A stretch of 26,420 nt of DNA, from contig JBQTHP010000038.1 in assembly GCA_052389755.1 (NCBI GenBank), positions 1 to 26,420 of the forward strand, in the 5' to 3' direction. The stretch comes from JBQTHP01 sp052389755 (lineage in GTDB: Bacteria > Pseudomonadota > Gammaproteobacteria > Steroidobacterales > Steroidobacteraceae). Of this stretch, positions 5,776 to 14,159 are shown piece after piece; positions within the stretch are counted from its first letter, which is position 1, and each line of letters starts with the position of its first letter. The notes beneath the pieces were generated by a model. The model was not told where the DNA came from. It did not search any database and worked only from the letters and a program-made list of their open reading frames with translations. Both the position numbers and the translations under genes were made by a program.

Positions 5776-7037
5776 CCGAAGAGCTCGCCGCTCTCATGGA
5801 AACGCTCGGACGACGAGCGGTGCAGGCGGCGCGCGCGCTCGCGAGCGCGAGCACGGCGCAGAAGAACGCGGCGCTCGAGGCTGCCGCGGCTGCGATTCGC
5901 GCACGCCGCGCGGCGATCCTCGCGGCAAATGCGATCGACATGGATGCCGCCCGCGCGAAGCCGCTGAGCGCTGCGCTGCTCGACAGGCTCGAGCTGGACG
6001 AGACGCGCGTGGAAAGCATGGCACGCGGCGTCGAGGAGATCGTCGCGCTGCCCGATCCCGTCGGTGCGATCGCGAGCGAGTGGCGCCGGCCGAACGGGCT
6101 TGCCATCCAGCGCGTGCGCGTCCCGCTGGGCGTCATTGGAATCATCTACGAAAGCCGTCCGAACGTGACCGCCGACGCAGGCGCGCTCTGCCTGAAGTCC
6201 GGCAACGCGGTGATCCTGCGCGGCGGATCGGAAGGCGTTCAGTCGAGCCGCGCAATCCACGCCTGTCTCGCCGCGGGACTCGACGCCGGCCGCTTACCCG
6301 CGAGCTGCATTCAGCTCGTGCCGACCGTCGACCGCGCCGCCGTCGGCTACATGCTCGCGAACATGGCCGCGTACATCGATGTGATCGTGCCGCGCGGAGG
6401 CAAGAGCCTCGTCGCGCGCGTGCGGCAGGAGGCGCGCGTGCCGGTGATCGGTCATCTGGAGGGCAACTGCCATGTGTACGTCGATCGGGCGGCGGATCTC
6501 GCGAAGGCGCGCGCCATCGTGCGGAACTCGAAGCTGCGTCGCACGGGCGTGTGCGGTGCCGCGGAAACGCTGCTGGTCGATGGCGCATGCGCGGCGACGC
6601 ACCTCGCGCCCATCGTGCGCGAGCTGCTCGATGCGGGCTGTGAGGTGCGGGGCGACGAGACCGTTCAGAAAGTCGATGCGCGTGTGCGACCCGCGACCGA
6701 AGCGGACTGGTACACGGAATTCCTCGACGCGATCATCGCGGCGCGAGTGGTCGAGGGCGTGGATGCGGCGATCGAGCACATCGCGAAGTACGGTTCGGCG
6801 CACACCGAGTCGATCGTCACGGAAGATGCTCGCGCCGCCGAGCAGTTCCTCGGACGCGTGGACAGCGCGATCGTCCTGCACAACGCCTCCACGCAGTTCG
6901 CCGACGGCGGGGAGTTCGGCATGGGCGCCGAGATCGGCATCTCGACCGACCGCTTCCACGCGCGCGGGCCGGTCGGCGTCGAGCAGCTGACCACCTACAA
7001 ATACGTCGTACGCGGTACGGGCCAGATCCGGCCCTAG
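5772..7037 (+). CDS. proA: Glutamate-5-semialdehyde dehydrogenase (gamma-glutamyl phosphate reductase)
   Basis: ProA reduces gamma-glutamyl phosphate with NADPH to glutamate-5-semialdehyde, the second proline biosynthesis step. The 421 aa cover the whole family length. Visible are IIYESRPNVTADAG, a catalytic cysteine in RRTGVCGAAETLLVD (C261), YGSAHTESIVT and EFGMGAEIGISTDRFHARGPVG near the C-terminus. The GTG at 5772 overlaps the proB stop by four bases; an ATG eight codons later (5796) is possible but has no better ribosome binding site. It converges on moaE, with only 4 bp between the two stops. Confidence 0.96.
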   Translation: MTEELAALMETLGRRAVQAARALASASTAQKNAALEAAAAAIRARRAAILAANAIDMDAARAKPLSAALLDRLELDETRVESMARGVEEIVALPDPVGAIASEWRRPNGLAIQRVRVPLGVIGIIYESRPNVTADAGALCLKSGNAVILRGGSEGVQSSRAIHACLAAGLDAGRLPASCIQLVPTVDRAAVGYMLANMAAYIDVIVPRGGKSLVARVRQEARVPVIGHLEGNCHVYVDRAADLAKARAIVRNSKLRRTGVCGAAETLLVDGACAATHLAPIVRELLDAGCEVRGDETVQKVDARVRPATEADWYTEFLDAIIAARVVEGVDAAIEHIAKYGSAHTESIVTEDARAAEQFLGRVDSAIVLHNASTQFADGGEFGMGAEIGISTDRFHARGPVGVEQLTTYKYVVRGTGQIRP

Positions 7038-7041
7038 CTGC

Positions 7042-7497
7042 TCAGTCCTCGTGCGCAGGTGCAGCGCAGCGCTCGCAGTTCACCCAGCCCGAATCGCCGT
7101 TCGCGTAGTGCTCTTTCTTCCAGATCGGGACGCGGTGCTTCACTTCGTCGATGATGTAGCGGCAGGCGCGAAACGCCTCGTCGCGGTGCCGCGCGCTCAC
7201 TCCGACCCACACGGCGAGCTCGCCGATCGCGAGATCCCCGATGCGATGCACGCAGCGCGCGTGCTCGACGCCGAAGCGCAGCATTGCCTCCGCGATGATG
7301 CGTTCGCCTTCCCGGATCGCGAGCGGCTCGAACGCTTCGTACTCGAGGCGAAGGACGTGCGCGCCTTCGTTGTGGTTGCGCACCCAGCCCTCGAACGCGG
7401 TGTAACCCCCGCACGCCGGGTCCGCGAGCAACGCCTGCAGCGGCCGGGTGTCGATCGGCGCATGGCTGAAACGGAATGTGTCGACGCGTGCGTCCAT
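7042..7497 (-). CDS. moaE: Molybdopterin synthase catalytic (large) subunit MoaE
   Basis: MoaE, with the thiocarboxylated MoaD, converts cyclic pyranopterin monophosphate to molybdopterin. The 151 aa show FEGWVRNHNEG near 35-45, the conserved histidines and arginine of the pterin pocket, and VKHRVPIWKKEHY. In that last motif K120 and K127 align with the catalytic lysines of E. coli MoaE (about 119 and 126). A CxxC (141-144) lies at the C-terminus. It is the last gene of the cofactor operon. It starts 13 nt after the mobA-moaD stop and lacks a clear ribosome binding site, so coupling is likely. Confidence 0.95.
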   Translation of the reverse strand: MDARVDTFRFSHAPIDTRPLQALLADPACGGYTAFEGWVRNHNEGAHVLRLEYEAFEPLAIREGERIIAEAMLRFGVEHARCVHRIGDLAIGELAVWVGVSARHRDEAFRACRYIIDEVKHRVPIWKKEHYANGDSGWVNCERCAAPAHED

Positions 7498-7510
7498 GGA
7501 TGCTGCGCGG

Positions 7511-8344
7511 TCAGCCGCCCGCGACGGGCGGAATGAAGACCACGGCGTCTCCGTCCGAGAGCGGTCGTCCCCAGTCGGCGAATTCCGCGTTTACCGCGAC
7601 CCGCAGCATCTCGGGCGCGAGCGAGAACGGATAGCGCCTCTTCAGCTCCTCGTACAGCTCGCGCGGCGTGCCGGCGGCCGTCTCCAGATTCTCTTCGCGG
7701 CGGCCGGCCTGCTCACGCAGCAGTGCGTAGTACTGCACCTTGATCCGTCGACTCGCGGTGCCGGACAGCGTACCCATCGCAGCCTCGTACTCCTCGGGCG
7801 TATTGATGTTGTCGAGCGCGCGCGGATTCGGTTCGTCGAGCAGCGCGGCGTTCGCCTGCATCACGAACTTGCGCGGGCATTGCCGCCCGCTCGCCACGTA
7901 CTCCATGAGAGGTCCGCGGCTCGAGGGTTCGTAGATCGCGCACAGCGGTTCTGGCAGGCCGTCGTGGCTCGAGCGATACGCCGTCACGTGGCGGTCCGAC
8001 TGTCTCGCCCAGAGCAGGTGCTTCAGCGTCGAGGCATCGAGAAACGGCAGATCGCACGCGAGCACGAGCCACGCGGCATCCGGGTGCTCCGCCTGCGCAG
8101 CGACGATGCCGGCGATCGGTCCGAGTCCTTCCTGCCTGTCGAGGATCTGCGGAAAACGGGCGCGCGTCGGATCGTCCCGCTGCTCGGCGCGCACGGAGAC
8201 GAACGCGCGCTCGACGTGCGCCGAGACGAGCTCCATCACGCGTTCGAGCTGCGTGCCGCCGTGGTAGGCGAGGGCGGCCTTGTCGCGGTGCATGCGCGTG
8301 CTGCGCCCGCCGGCGAGCACGAGCCCGAAGAGCGGCGTGCTCAT
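7511..8344 (-). CDS. MobA-MoaD fusion: molybdopterin nucleotidyltransferase plus molybdopterin synthase sulfur carrier
   Basis: This one 277-aa frame joins two cofactor enzymes. Residues 1-190 are a MobA-type nucleotidyltransferase (LAGGRSTRMHRDK at 10-22, GPIAGI, metal-binding ACDLPF with D98, EPLCAIY, DNINTPEEY) that would attach GMP or CMP to molybdopterin. Residues 200-277 are a MoaD ubiquitin-fold sulfur carrier ending in PPVAGG; the terminal Gly-Gly is free to be adenylated and thiocarboxylated. No separate moaD is seen in the operon. An internal ATG at codon 190 (7775-7777) has GAGG 5 nt upstream (7783-7786), so a free 88-aa MoaD could also be made from the same message. The ATG overlaps the moaC stop (ATGA). 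Confidence 0.92.
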   Translation of the reverse strand: MSTPLFGLVLAGGRSTRMHRDKAALAYHGGTQLERVMELVSAHVERAFVSVRAEQRDDPTRARFPQILDRQEGLGPIAGIVAAQAEHPDAAWLVLACDLPFLDASTLKHLLWARQSDRHVTAYRSSHDGLPEPLCAIYEPSSRGPLMEYVASGRQCPRKFVMQANAALLDEPNPRALDNINTPEEYEAAMGTLSGTASRRIKVQYYALLREQAGRREENLETAAGTPRELYEELKRRYPFSLAPEMLRVAVNAEFADWGRPLSDGDAVVFIPPVAGG

Positions 8345-8829
8345 GCGCGCCGCCTCGAGCGCGTGAAATCGCGCCGCCCGCCGGACTTGGCGAGCAGGCG
8401 CACGCTCGCTATTTCGATGTCGTGGGAGAGCGCCTTGCACATGTCGTAGACCGTGAGCGCCGCGATCGTCGCACCGGTGAGCGCTTCCATCTCGACGCCC
8501 GTCTTGTCGCGCACCGAGGCCGTGCAGCGGATCACGAGCTCCCCGTTGCGCGCCGTTTCGATCTCGACGGTGCAGTGCTCCAGGGCGAGCGGATGGCAGA
8601 ACGGAATGAGCTCGTGCGTGCGCTTTGCGCCCATGACGCCCGCGATGATCGCGGTGTCGAACACCGGGCCTTTCCTGGTGCGATGGCCGGTGCGTCGCAG
8701 TGCGTGCGCCACGGCGCGCGGCAGGCGCAGGCGCGCTTCGGCCGTCGCGGCACGCTCGGTGACGCTCTTCTCGCCGACGTCGACCATCGTCGGGCGGTTC
8801 GTGGCATCGAGATGTGTCAGACGCGTCAT
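8341..8829 (-). CDS. moaC: Cyclic pyranopterin monophosphate synthase MoaC
   Basis: MoaC converts the MoaA product 3',8-cyclo-7,8-dihydro-GTP to cyclic pyranopterin monophosphate. The 162 aa carry the active-site residues in their usual order: K53 in RKGPVFDTA, C78-H79 in ELIPFCHPLALEH, E113/E115 in GVEMEALTGA, and D129 and K132 in VYDMCKA. A GTG two codons upstream (8833-8835) overlaps the moaA stop as GTGA and is an equally possible start; the ATG at 8827-8829 is chosen here. The C-terminus overlaps the mobA-moaD ATG. Confidence 0.95.
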   Translation of the reverse strand: MTRLTHLDATNRPTMVDVGEKSVTERAATAEARLRLPRAVAHALRRTGHRTRKGPVFDTAIIAGVMGAKRTHELIPFCHPLALEHCTVEIETARNGELVIRCTASVRDKTGVEMEALTGATIAALTVYDMCKALSHDIEIASVRLLAKSGGRRDFTRSRRRA

Positions 8830-8831
8830 CG

Positions 8832-9881
8832 TCACCCGCCGATGTAGTACATCTCGACCTTCGGTTCCGCGTCGCGGGTCGCGCGCATGCTCGCGCGCAG
8901 CTCGCTGTAGCGGTCGGTCCGCCGCGACCAGACGTCGCGCACGAGCGTGAGCAGCTCCTCGTCGCTCGCCCCACCGCGCAGGCCGTCGCGAAGGCTCGTG
9001 CCGTGCTTTGCGAAGAGGCAGGTATAGAGCATCCCGTCCGACGACAGACGAGCCCGCGAGCAATCGCCGCAGAACGGCTGCGTCACCGAGGAGATGAAGC
9101 CGACCTCGCCCTGGCCGTCGGCGAACGCATAGCGCTCGGCGACTTCGCCGCGATAGTTCGGCTCGAGCGCCTGGATCGGCCAGCGCGCCGCGATGCGCGC
9201 GGCCAGCTCGCGCGAGGGCACGACGAGGTCGGGCCGCCAGTCGTTGCGGTTGCCGACGTCCATGTATTCGATGAATCGCACGATGACGCTCGTGCCGCGA
9301 AAGTGCTCGACCAGATCGAGCGCTCCCGCATCGTTCACGCCGCGCTCGATCACGGCGTTGATCTTGATCGGTTCGAGCCCCGCGCGGCGTGCATGCTCGA
9401 TGCCGTCGAGCACTTCCTCGAGGCCGCCAAAGCCGCCGCTCATGCGCGCGAAGACATCCGGGTCGAGGCTGTCGAGGCTCACCGTGATGCGATTCAGGCC
9501 GGCGGCCTTGAGCTCAGTGGCGTATTTCGCGAGCAGCATGCCGTTGGTCGTGAGCGCCACGTCCTCGATGCCCGGGATCGAGGTCAGATCGCCGACGAGA
9601 TCGGCGAGGTTCGCGCGCAACAGCGGCTCACCGCCGGTCAGCCGGAGTTTCGCCACGCCGAGGCGCACGAATACGCGCGCGAGCCGCACGGTCTCCTCGA
9701 ACGACAACCGCTCGTTCGACTTCAGGAAGCGGTAGCTCTCGTGAAACTTCTCCCGCGGCATGCAGTACGGGCAGCGGAAGTTGCACCGGTCCATGACCGA
9801 AATGCGCAGATCGTGCATCGGGCGCGCGCGCGTATCGCGCGGGGCCCGCAAGGCGGTGAGTGGGACGACGACTTCGGTCAT
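8832..9881 (-). CDS. moaA: GTP 3',8-cyclase MoaA (radical SAM)
   Basis: MoaA cyclises GTP to 3',8-cyclo-7,8-dihydro-GTP, the first step of molybdenum cofactor synthesis. The 349 aa contain the radical SAM cluster CxxxCxxC (C33, C37, C40, in CNFRCPYC), LTGGEPLLR for SAM binding, and the second iron-sulfur site near the C-terminus (C271, C274, C288). The protein ends in Gly-Gly, as MoaA proteins require for activity. The reading frame is open far upstream, but the ATG at 9879-9881 gives the standard N-terminus. It starts 13 nt after the moeA stop. Confidence 0.96.
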   Translation of the reverse strand: MTEVVVPLTALRAPRDTRARPMHDLRISVMDRCNFRCPYCMPREKFHESYRFLKSNERLSFEETVRLARVFVRLGVAKLRLTGGEPLLRANLADLVGDLTSIPGIEDVALTTNGMLLAKYATELKAAGLNRITVSLDSLDPDVFARMSGGFGGLEEVLDGIEHARRAGLEPIKINAVIERGVNDAGALDLVEHFRGTSVIVRFIEYMDVGNRNDWRPDLVVPSRELAARIAARWPIQALEPNYRGEVAERYAFADGQGEVGFISSVTQPFCGDCSRARLSSDGMLYTCLFAKHGTSLRDGLRGGASDEELLTLVRDVWSRRTDRYSELRASMRATRDAEPKVEMYYIGG

Positions 9882-9894
9882 CGGAGTAGCCCGT

Positions 9895-11094
9895 TTACCA
9901 CCGGTGCAGGCGGGTGACAAATCCCTTGGGATGCGTGTTCGGCCCGGGCGGCAGCTCGACGAAGCCGTCCGTGGCGGCGAGCGAGGTGAAGTCGCCCGAG
10001 CCGTTCGTCGGGCGCGGTACGGCCCACGCACGGCCCCAGTCGTCGACCTCGAGCCGCACGGGCATGAAAAAGGCGAGCGATGCACCGACCGTCACCGGGG
10101 CGGCGATCGCGATCCTCTGCGGCGCTTCACGTGTCTGGCCCATCGCCGCGAACAACGCGGGGATGACGTAGCGGGCGAGACAGACGAGCGTCGAGACCGG
10201 GTTGCCGGGCAGGGCGAAGACTGCCGGCCCGGCCTGCGTCACCCCGAACCACATCGGTTTTCCGGGTCGCTGCGCGACGCGATGGAACACGAGCCGCACG
10301 CCCAGCTCCTGGAGCACGCGCGGAACGAGATCGAGACGGCCCATCGACACGCCGCCGCTCAGCACGAGCACATCGTGCGTATGGAGATGGAACTCGAGAC
10401 GCGCCTTGAGCTCCGCCGCGTCGTCCACGATGTGATCGTCGGCCACGCGCTGAAAGCCGTGGCCGCGCAGCGCGGCGACGATGCCGTAGGCGTTCGAGCG
10501 GCGCACCTGGTGCGGCAGGATGGGCTCGCCCGGCTCGATGAGCTCGTTGCCGGTGGAGATCACGACGACGGCGGGCTGGCTGCTCACTCTGACGCGCGCC
10601 ATCCCGGCCGACGCCGCGACCGCGACGTCCGGCGGCCCGAGGCGTGTTCCGGCCGAAAGGAGCAGCGCGCCCTGCCGCGAGTCGCTGCCCCGTCGATGCA
10701 CGTTCTGCCACGCCTCGATCGCGACCTCCTCGCCGAGCTCGGCCGATTCGCCGACGGTTCTGATGAGCTCGACCGGAACGACCGCGTCGCAGCCGCGGGG
10801 CAGCACCGCGCCGGTCATCACCTCGATGCAGGCGGAACGCGACGCGAGCGTGAGCGGCGGATCGCCGGCGGCCTGCGTGGCCTGCAGCTTGAAGCGCCGA
10901 GTACCGCCTCGAACGGCAGCGCTGTCGAGAGCGATGCCGTCCATCGCGACGCGATCGAAGGGTGGCGCATCGCGCTCCGCATACACGTTTTCACGAAGCA
11001 CGGCGCCGGCGCACTGGGCGAGCGGCAAGGATTCGATCGGCAGACACGCCAGGTGCTGCTCGATGAGCCGGTCCGCTTCGCTTGGCGTGATCAG
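9895..11094 (-). CDS. moeA: Molybdopterin molybdotransferase MoeA (probable CTG start)
   Basis: MoeA inserts molybdate into adenylylated molybdopterin. Motifs include APPFDRVAMDG near the start, TGNELIEPG, LVLSGGVSMG and ALPGNPVS. The first ATG, GTG or TTG in frame is a TTG at 11026-11028, which would remove the first family helix. The frame upstream encodes ITPSEADRLIEQHLACLPIESL, which fits the normal MoeA N-terminus. It reaches a CTG at 11092-11094 that overlaps the previous gene's TGA as CTGA, with A/G-rich sequence just before it. With CTG the protein is 399 aa, the usual length; with TTG it is 377 aa. No MogA/MoaB partner is seen here. Confidence 0.9.
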   Translation of the reverse strand: MITPSEADRLIEQHLACLPIESLPLAQCAGAVLRENVYAERDAPPFDRVAMDGIALDSAAVRGGTRRFKLQATQAAGDPPLTLASRSACIEVMTGAVLPRGCDAVVPVELIRTVGESAELGEEVAIEAWQNVHRRGSDSRQGALLLSAGTRLGPPDVAVAASAGMARVRVSSQPAVVVISTGNELIEPGEPILPHQVRRSNAYGIVAALRGHGFQRVADDHIVDDAAELKARLEFHLHTHDVLVLSGGVSMGRLDLVPRVLQELGVRLVFHRVAQRPGKPMWFGVTQAGPAVFALPGNPVSTLVCLARYVIPALFAAMGQTREAPQRIAIAAPVTVGASLAFFMPVRLEVDDWGRAWAVPRPTNGSGDFTSLAATDGFVELPPGPNTHPKGFVTRLHRW

Positions 11095-11465
11095 CTTTTC
11101 TTCTTCTCGTTCTTGGCCTTGAAGGCCTTCACCTGTTCGTTGAAGCGCGCGGCAACCGCTTCGAGCTCATCGATGGCGGCATTGTGCTTCTGCACTTGTA
11201 CGCGCTCCCGGTCCTTCTTCTGCTCCTCGGTCAGGCTGGCGTTCTCCTGGGAGACCGACTGCGCGTGCTCGAGCTTGATGCACGCTACATACGCGTTGAT
11301 GTCGGCGTCGTACTGCCTGACGGCTTTTTGAGCCGCCATCATCTCTTCCATCGTCGCCGTGCTGCCGTCAGGGAGCTTCTCCGGTGCCCGCGGATACGAG
11401 CAGGCGGCATGTGCGGCGCCTGTGGCCGAAAGAGCGATGCTCGCGATCAAGACGGACAATTTCAT
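11091..11465 (-). CDS. Small secreted Lys-rich protein of unknown function
   Basis: This 124-aa protein has a Sec signal peptide (1-20, cleavage after AHA). The mature part holds two cysteines (C22 and C62) that could form a disulfide, a helical Gln/Glu/Lys-rich region (about 68-118) and a very basic end (KAKNEKKKS). I do not recognise a named family. The ATG at 11463-11465 has GAGGA 8 nt upstream; a TTG directly before it is also in frame. The stop overlaps the presumed moeA start, so it would be the first gene of the molybdenum cofactor transcript. A chaperone or other envelope role for a molybdoenzyme is a guess from position only. Confidence 0.8.
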   Translation of the reverse strand: MKLSVLIASIALSATGAAHAACSYPRAPEKLPDGSTATMEEMMAAQKAVRQYDADINAYVACIKLEHAQSVSQENASLTEEQKKDRERVQVQKHNAAIDELEAVAARFNEQVKAFKAKNEKKKS

Positions 11466-11569
11466 CAAGGAAATCCTCAGGTTGGCGAGATTCTGGAGCC
11501 GCCGGTTTCGGCCCGACCGGCCTTATCTTATGTTATGCGCCGCCGGAGCGCTGCGGCTACTGTGAGAGG
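11466..11569. other. Intergenic space between the alcohol dehydrogenase and the cofactor operon
   Basis: These 104 bp contain a 6-bp stem (GCCGGT 11501-11506, ACCGGC 11516-11521) with a 9-nt loop. On the minus strand an A/T-rich patch (CATAACATAAGATAAGG) could hold a -10 box for the cofactor operon, but I find no matching -35. Confidence 0.4.
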
Positions 11570-12742
11570 CTAGGGCAGTCGACCCGCGATCGCGCTTCGA
11601 TAGAGCTGCTCGAATTCCTTCGCCGTGACGGGGCGCGGATTCGAGGGCGTGCTCGGATCCGCCTCGGCCATCTTCGAGAACGGCGCCGCATGCTCTTCCT
11701 TCACGCCGAGCGCGGCGAGCGTGTGGGGGATGCCGATCGTCTGGCGCAGCTCGAGCACCCAGTCGAGCACCGCCGTCGACGAAGGCTTCGGGAGCTCGAG
11801 GTAAGCGGCGAGTCGCCCCAGCTTCTCTTCGATGGAGGCGCGGTTGAAGGCCAGCACGTACGGCATCACCACGCCGTTCGTGAGCCCGTGGTGAGTGTCG
11901 AGATTCGCACCGCACGGGTGGCTCAGGCTGTGCATCGCGCCGAGGCCTTTCTGGAATGCCGTCGCGCCCATCGTCGATGCGATCATCATGTGGGCGCGCG
12001 CCTCGACGTTCTTGCCGTCCTTGACTGCGACCGGCAGCCATTCCTTGATGAGCCGCATGCCTTCCACCGCGATGCCGTCCGCCATCGGGTGATAGGCGGG
12101 CGCGCAGTAGGCCTCGAGGTTGTGCGAGAGCGCGTCCATGCCGACCGCCGCGGTGATATGGGGCGGCAGGCCGACCGTGAGCTCCGGATCCTCTATGACG
12201 ATCGCCGGCAGCAGCCGCGGATGAAAGATCAGCTTCTTGGTGTGATCGCGTAGATCCGTGAGCACCGAGCATCGGCCGACCTCGGAGCCCGTGCCGGCAG
12301 TGGTGGGCACCGCAACGACGGGCGCCATCCCCGCGACGTTGACGCGCGTGTACCAGTCCTCCTTGTCCTCGAAATCCCAGATCGGGCGTGTCTGACCGAC
12401 CATCAGCGCGATGGCCTTGCCGGTATCGAGCGCGCTGCCGCCGCCGAACGCGATGACGCCGTCATGGCTGCCGCGCCGATACGCCTCGACTCCCGCAAGC
12501 ACGTTCGCTTCGACGGGATTCGACTGCACCTGCGAGAAGACCTCGACCTTCAGGCCCTCGGTGCTGCACAGAGCGATGGCGTTCGCAACGACCGGGAGCT
12601 TCGCCAGCCCGGCATCGGTGACGAGCAGCGGTCGCTTCATGCCTAGCTCGCGGCACGCGGCCGGCAGCTCACGGATTTTGCCCGCACCGAAGCGGATCGA
12701 GGTCGGATAGTTCCAGCGGCCGGTGAGCGATGGATTGGACAC
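11570..12742 (-). CDS. Iron-containing alcohol dehydrogenase (group III)
   Basis: This is a 390-aa NAD(P)-dependent dehydrogenase of the FucO/YiaY/EutG type. The nucleotide-binding half shows GGGSALDTGKA (100-110) and PTTAGTGSEV (146-155). The metal site is intact: D203 and H207 in MDALSHNLEAY, H271 in GAMHSLSHP and H285 in DTHHGL, with spacing matching FucO. It would oxidise a primary alcohol or reduce an aldehyde in the cytoplasm; the substrate is not readable from sequence. The GTG start at 12740-12742 has GAGGT overlapping the stop of the aldehyde dehydrogenase gene 10 nt upstream. The two genes thus form an alcohol-to-acid oxidation pair. Confidence 0.93.
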   Translation of the reverse strand: MSNPSLTGRWNYPTSIRFGAGKIRELPAACRELGMKRPLLVTDAGLAKLPVVANAIALCSTEGLKVEVFSQVQSNPVEANVLAGVEAYRRGSHDGVIAFGGGSALDTGKAIALMVGQTRPIWDFEDKEDWYTRVNVAGMAPVVAVPTTAGTGSEVGRCSVLTDLRDHTKKLIFHPRLLPAIVIEDPELTVGLPPHITAAVGMDALSHNLEAYCAPAYHPMADGIAVEGMRLIKEWLPVAVKDGKNVEARAHMMIASTMGATAFQKGLGAMHSLSHPCGANLDTHHGLTNGVVMPYVLAFNRASIEEKLGRLAAYLELPKPSSTAVLDWVLELRQTIGIPHTLAALGVKEEHAAPFSKMAEADPSTPSNPRPVTAKEFEQLYRSAIAGRLP

Positions 12743-12752
12743 GTGGTCGACC

Positions 12753-14147
12753 TCAGATGCTCGTGCGCAGATGAAACGATTTCGGGCGGGTCAGATGCTC
12801 GTAGCCGACGACCGACAGCGTGCACCCGCGGCCCGAGTCCTTGACGCCGACCCACGCGAGCGCGGGGTCGAGATAATCGCAGCGGTTCATGAACCACGTG
12901 CCGGTTTCGATCTGATCGCCGATGCGTACTGCAGCCTCTTCATCCGACGTCCACACCGATGCCGTGAGGCCGTAGCGGCTGTCGTTCATCAGGCGGATCG
13001 CTTCCTCGTCCGCCTTCACCTTCATGATGTTGACGAGCGGGCCGAAGATCTCTTCGCGCACGATCGGCATGTCGTGGCTCACATCGACGAGCACCTGCGG
13101 CGCGAGGTACGGCGTGCGCTCGTCGTCGGCCTCGAAGCGCTGCGCGTCGATGAGCCCACGTGCGCCTCCGCGGATGGCGTCGCTGATCGCGCGCCGGATC
13201 GACTGCGCAGCTTCGGTGCGCACCACCGGCCCGAGCGTCGTGGCGGGCTCGATCGGGCTGCCGAGCCTGTAGCGGTTCGTGAGATCGACGAAGGCCTCGA
13301 GGAATCGCGGATGAATCGACTCGTGCACGTAGACGCGGCCGATGCCGCAGCAGGATTGCCCGGAGTTGAAGAACGCGCCGTCGACGAGATTCTCGACGGC
13401 GTGATCGAACCCCGCATCCGCGCGCACGTATGCGGGATCGTTGCCCCCAAGCTCGAGACCGACGCCCACGAACCGCTCCGCGGCCGCACGCTGCACGGCG
13501 CGGCCGCCGGTAACGGATCCCGTGAACGCAACGAAGCCGATGCGCGTATCGCGGATGACCCGCTCGGTGTCGGGGTGCGTGAGGTGCAGCACCTGGAACA
13601 CCCCTTCGGGCAGTCCCGCTTCGGCGAAGCACCCTGCGAAGCGCTCGGCGCACAGCGGCGTTTGCGCAGAATGCTTCAGGATCACTGCGTTGCCCGCCAT
13701 CAGCGCAGGTATGACGCTGTTGATCGCAATGAGATAGGGGTAGTTCCACGCGGCGATCGTGAAGACGACGCCGAGCGGCTCGCGTCGGATGAACCTTCTG
13801 AAGCCTGCTTTCGGCCCGACGTCGATGTCCGCGAGCGCACCGGCCGCCGCGTCGATCATGTAGCGAGCCCGTTCGAGCGTGCCGCGAACCTCGCTCGGCG
13901 CATACGCGCTCGGGCGGCCCATCTGCCACGAGAGCTCGAGCGCGATTGCATCGCGTTGCCGCTCGAAGGCGTCCGCGAAAGCGCGACAGATGCGCGCGCG
14001 TTCCTCGATCGGGGTGGTGCGCCACGAACGCTGCGCGCGCACGGCCGCCGTGAGCGCCGCGTCGATCTGAGCCGGCGTCGCACACGGGCGCTCGACGTAC
14101 ACACGGCCGTCGACCGGGGAGACGGTCCGCTGGATGGTGGAAGTCAC
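12753..14147 (-). CDS. NAD(P)+-dependent aldehyde dehydrogenase
   Basis: This 464-aa aldehyde dehydrogenase has WNYP (134-137, oxyanion Asn135), K158 for the cofactor, LELGGNDP with general base E232, catalytic C266 in NSGQSCCGIG, and EEIFGPL. It oxidises an aldehyde to its acid in the cytoplasm; exact substrate unknown. Together with the downstream alcohol dehydrogenase it would turn an alcohol into an acid. The start is GTG at 14145-14147 with no ribosome binding site. A TAGAAT box ends 6 nt upstream, so this may be a leaderless message. The gene is divergent from the penicillin-acylase-family gene across a repeat-rich spacer. Confidence 0.93.
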   Translation of the reverse strand: MTSTIQRTVSPVDGRVYVERPCATPAQIDAALTAAVRAQRSWRTTPIEERARICRAFADAFERQRDAIALELSWQMGRPSAYAPSEVRGTLERARYMIDAAAGALADIDVGPKAGFRRFIRREPLGVVFTIAAWNYPYLIAINSVIPALMAGNAVILKHSAQTPLCAERFAGCFAEAGLPEGVFQVLHLTHPDTERVIRDTRIGFVAFTGSVTGGRAVQRAAAERFVGVGLELGGNDPAYVRADAGFDHAVENLVDGAFFNSGQSCCGIGRVYVHESIHPRFLEAFVDLTNRYRLGSPIEPATTLGPVVRTEAAQSIRRAISDAIRGGARGLIDAQRFEADDERTPYLAPQVLVDVSHDMPIVREEIFGPLVNIMKVKADEEAIRLMNDSRYGLTASVWTSDEEAAVRIGDQIETGTWFMNRCDYLDPALAWVGVKDSGRGCTLSVVGYEHLTRPKSFHLRTSI

Positions 14148-14153
14148 CGGGGA

Positions 14154-14159
14154 ATTCTA
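14154..14159 (-). promoter_or_regulatory. -10 box abutting the aldehyde dehydrogenase start
   Basis: TAGAAT (5 of 6 matches to TATAAT) lies 6 nt before the GTG and directly follows the GGTAGCCGT cap of repeat copy B1. No good -35 is present; the -35 position falls inside the repeat. Confidence 0.5.
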
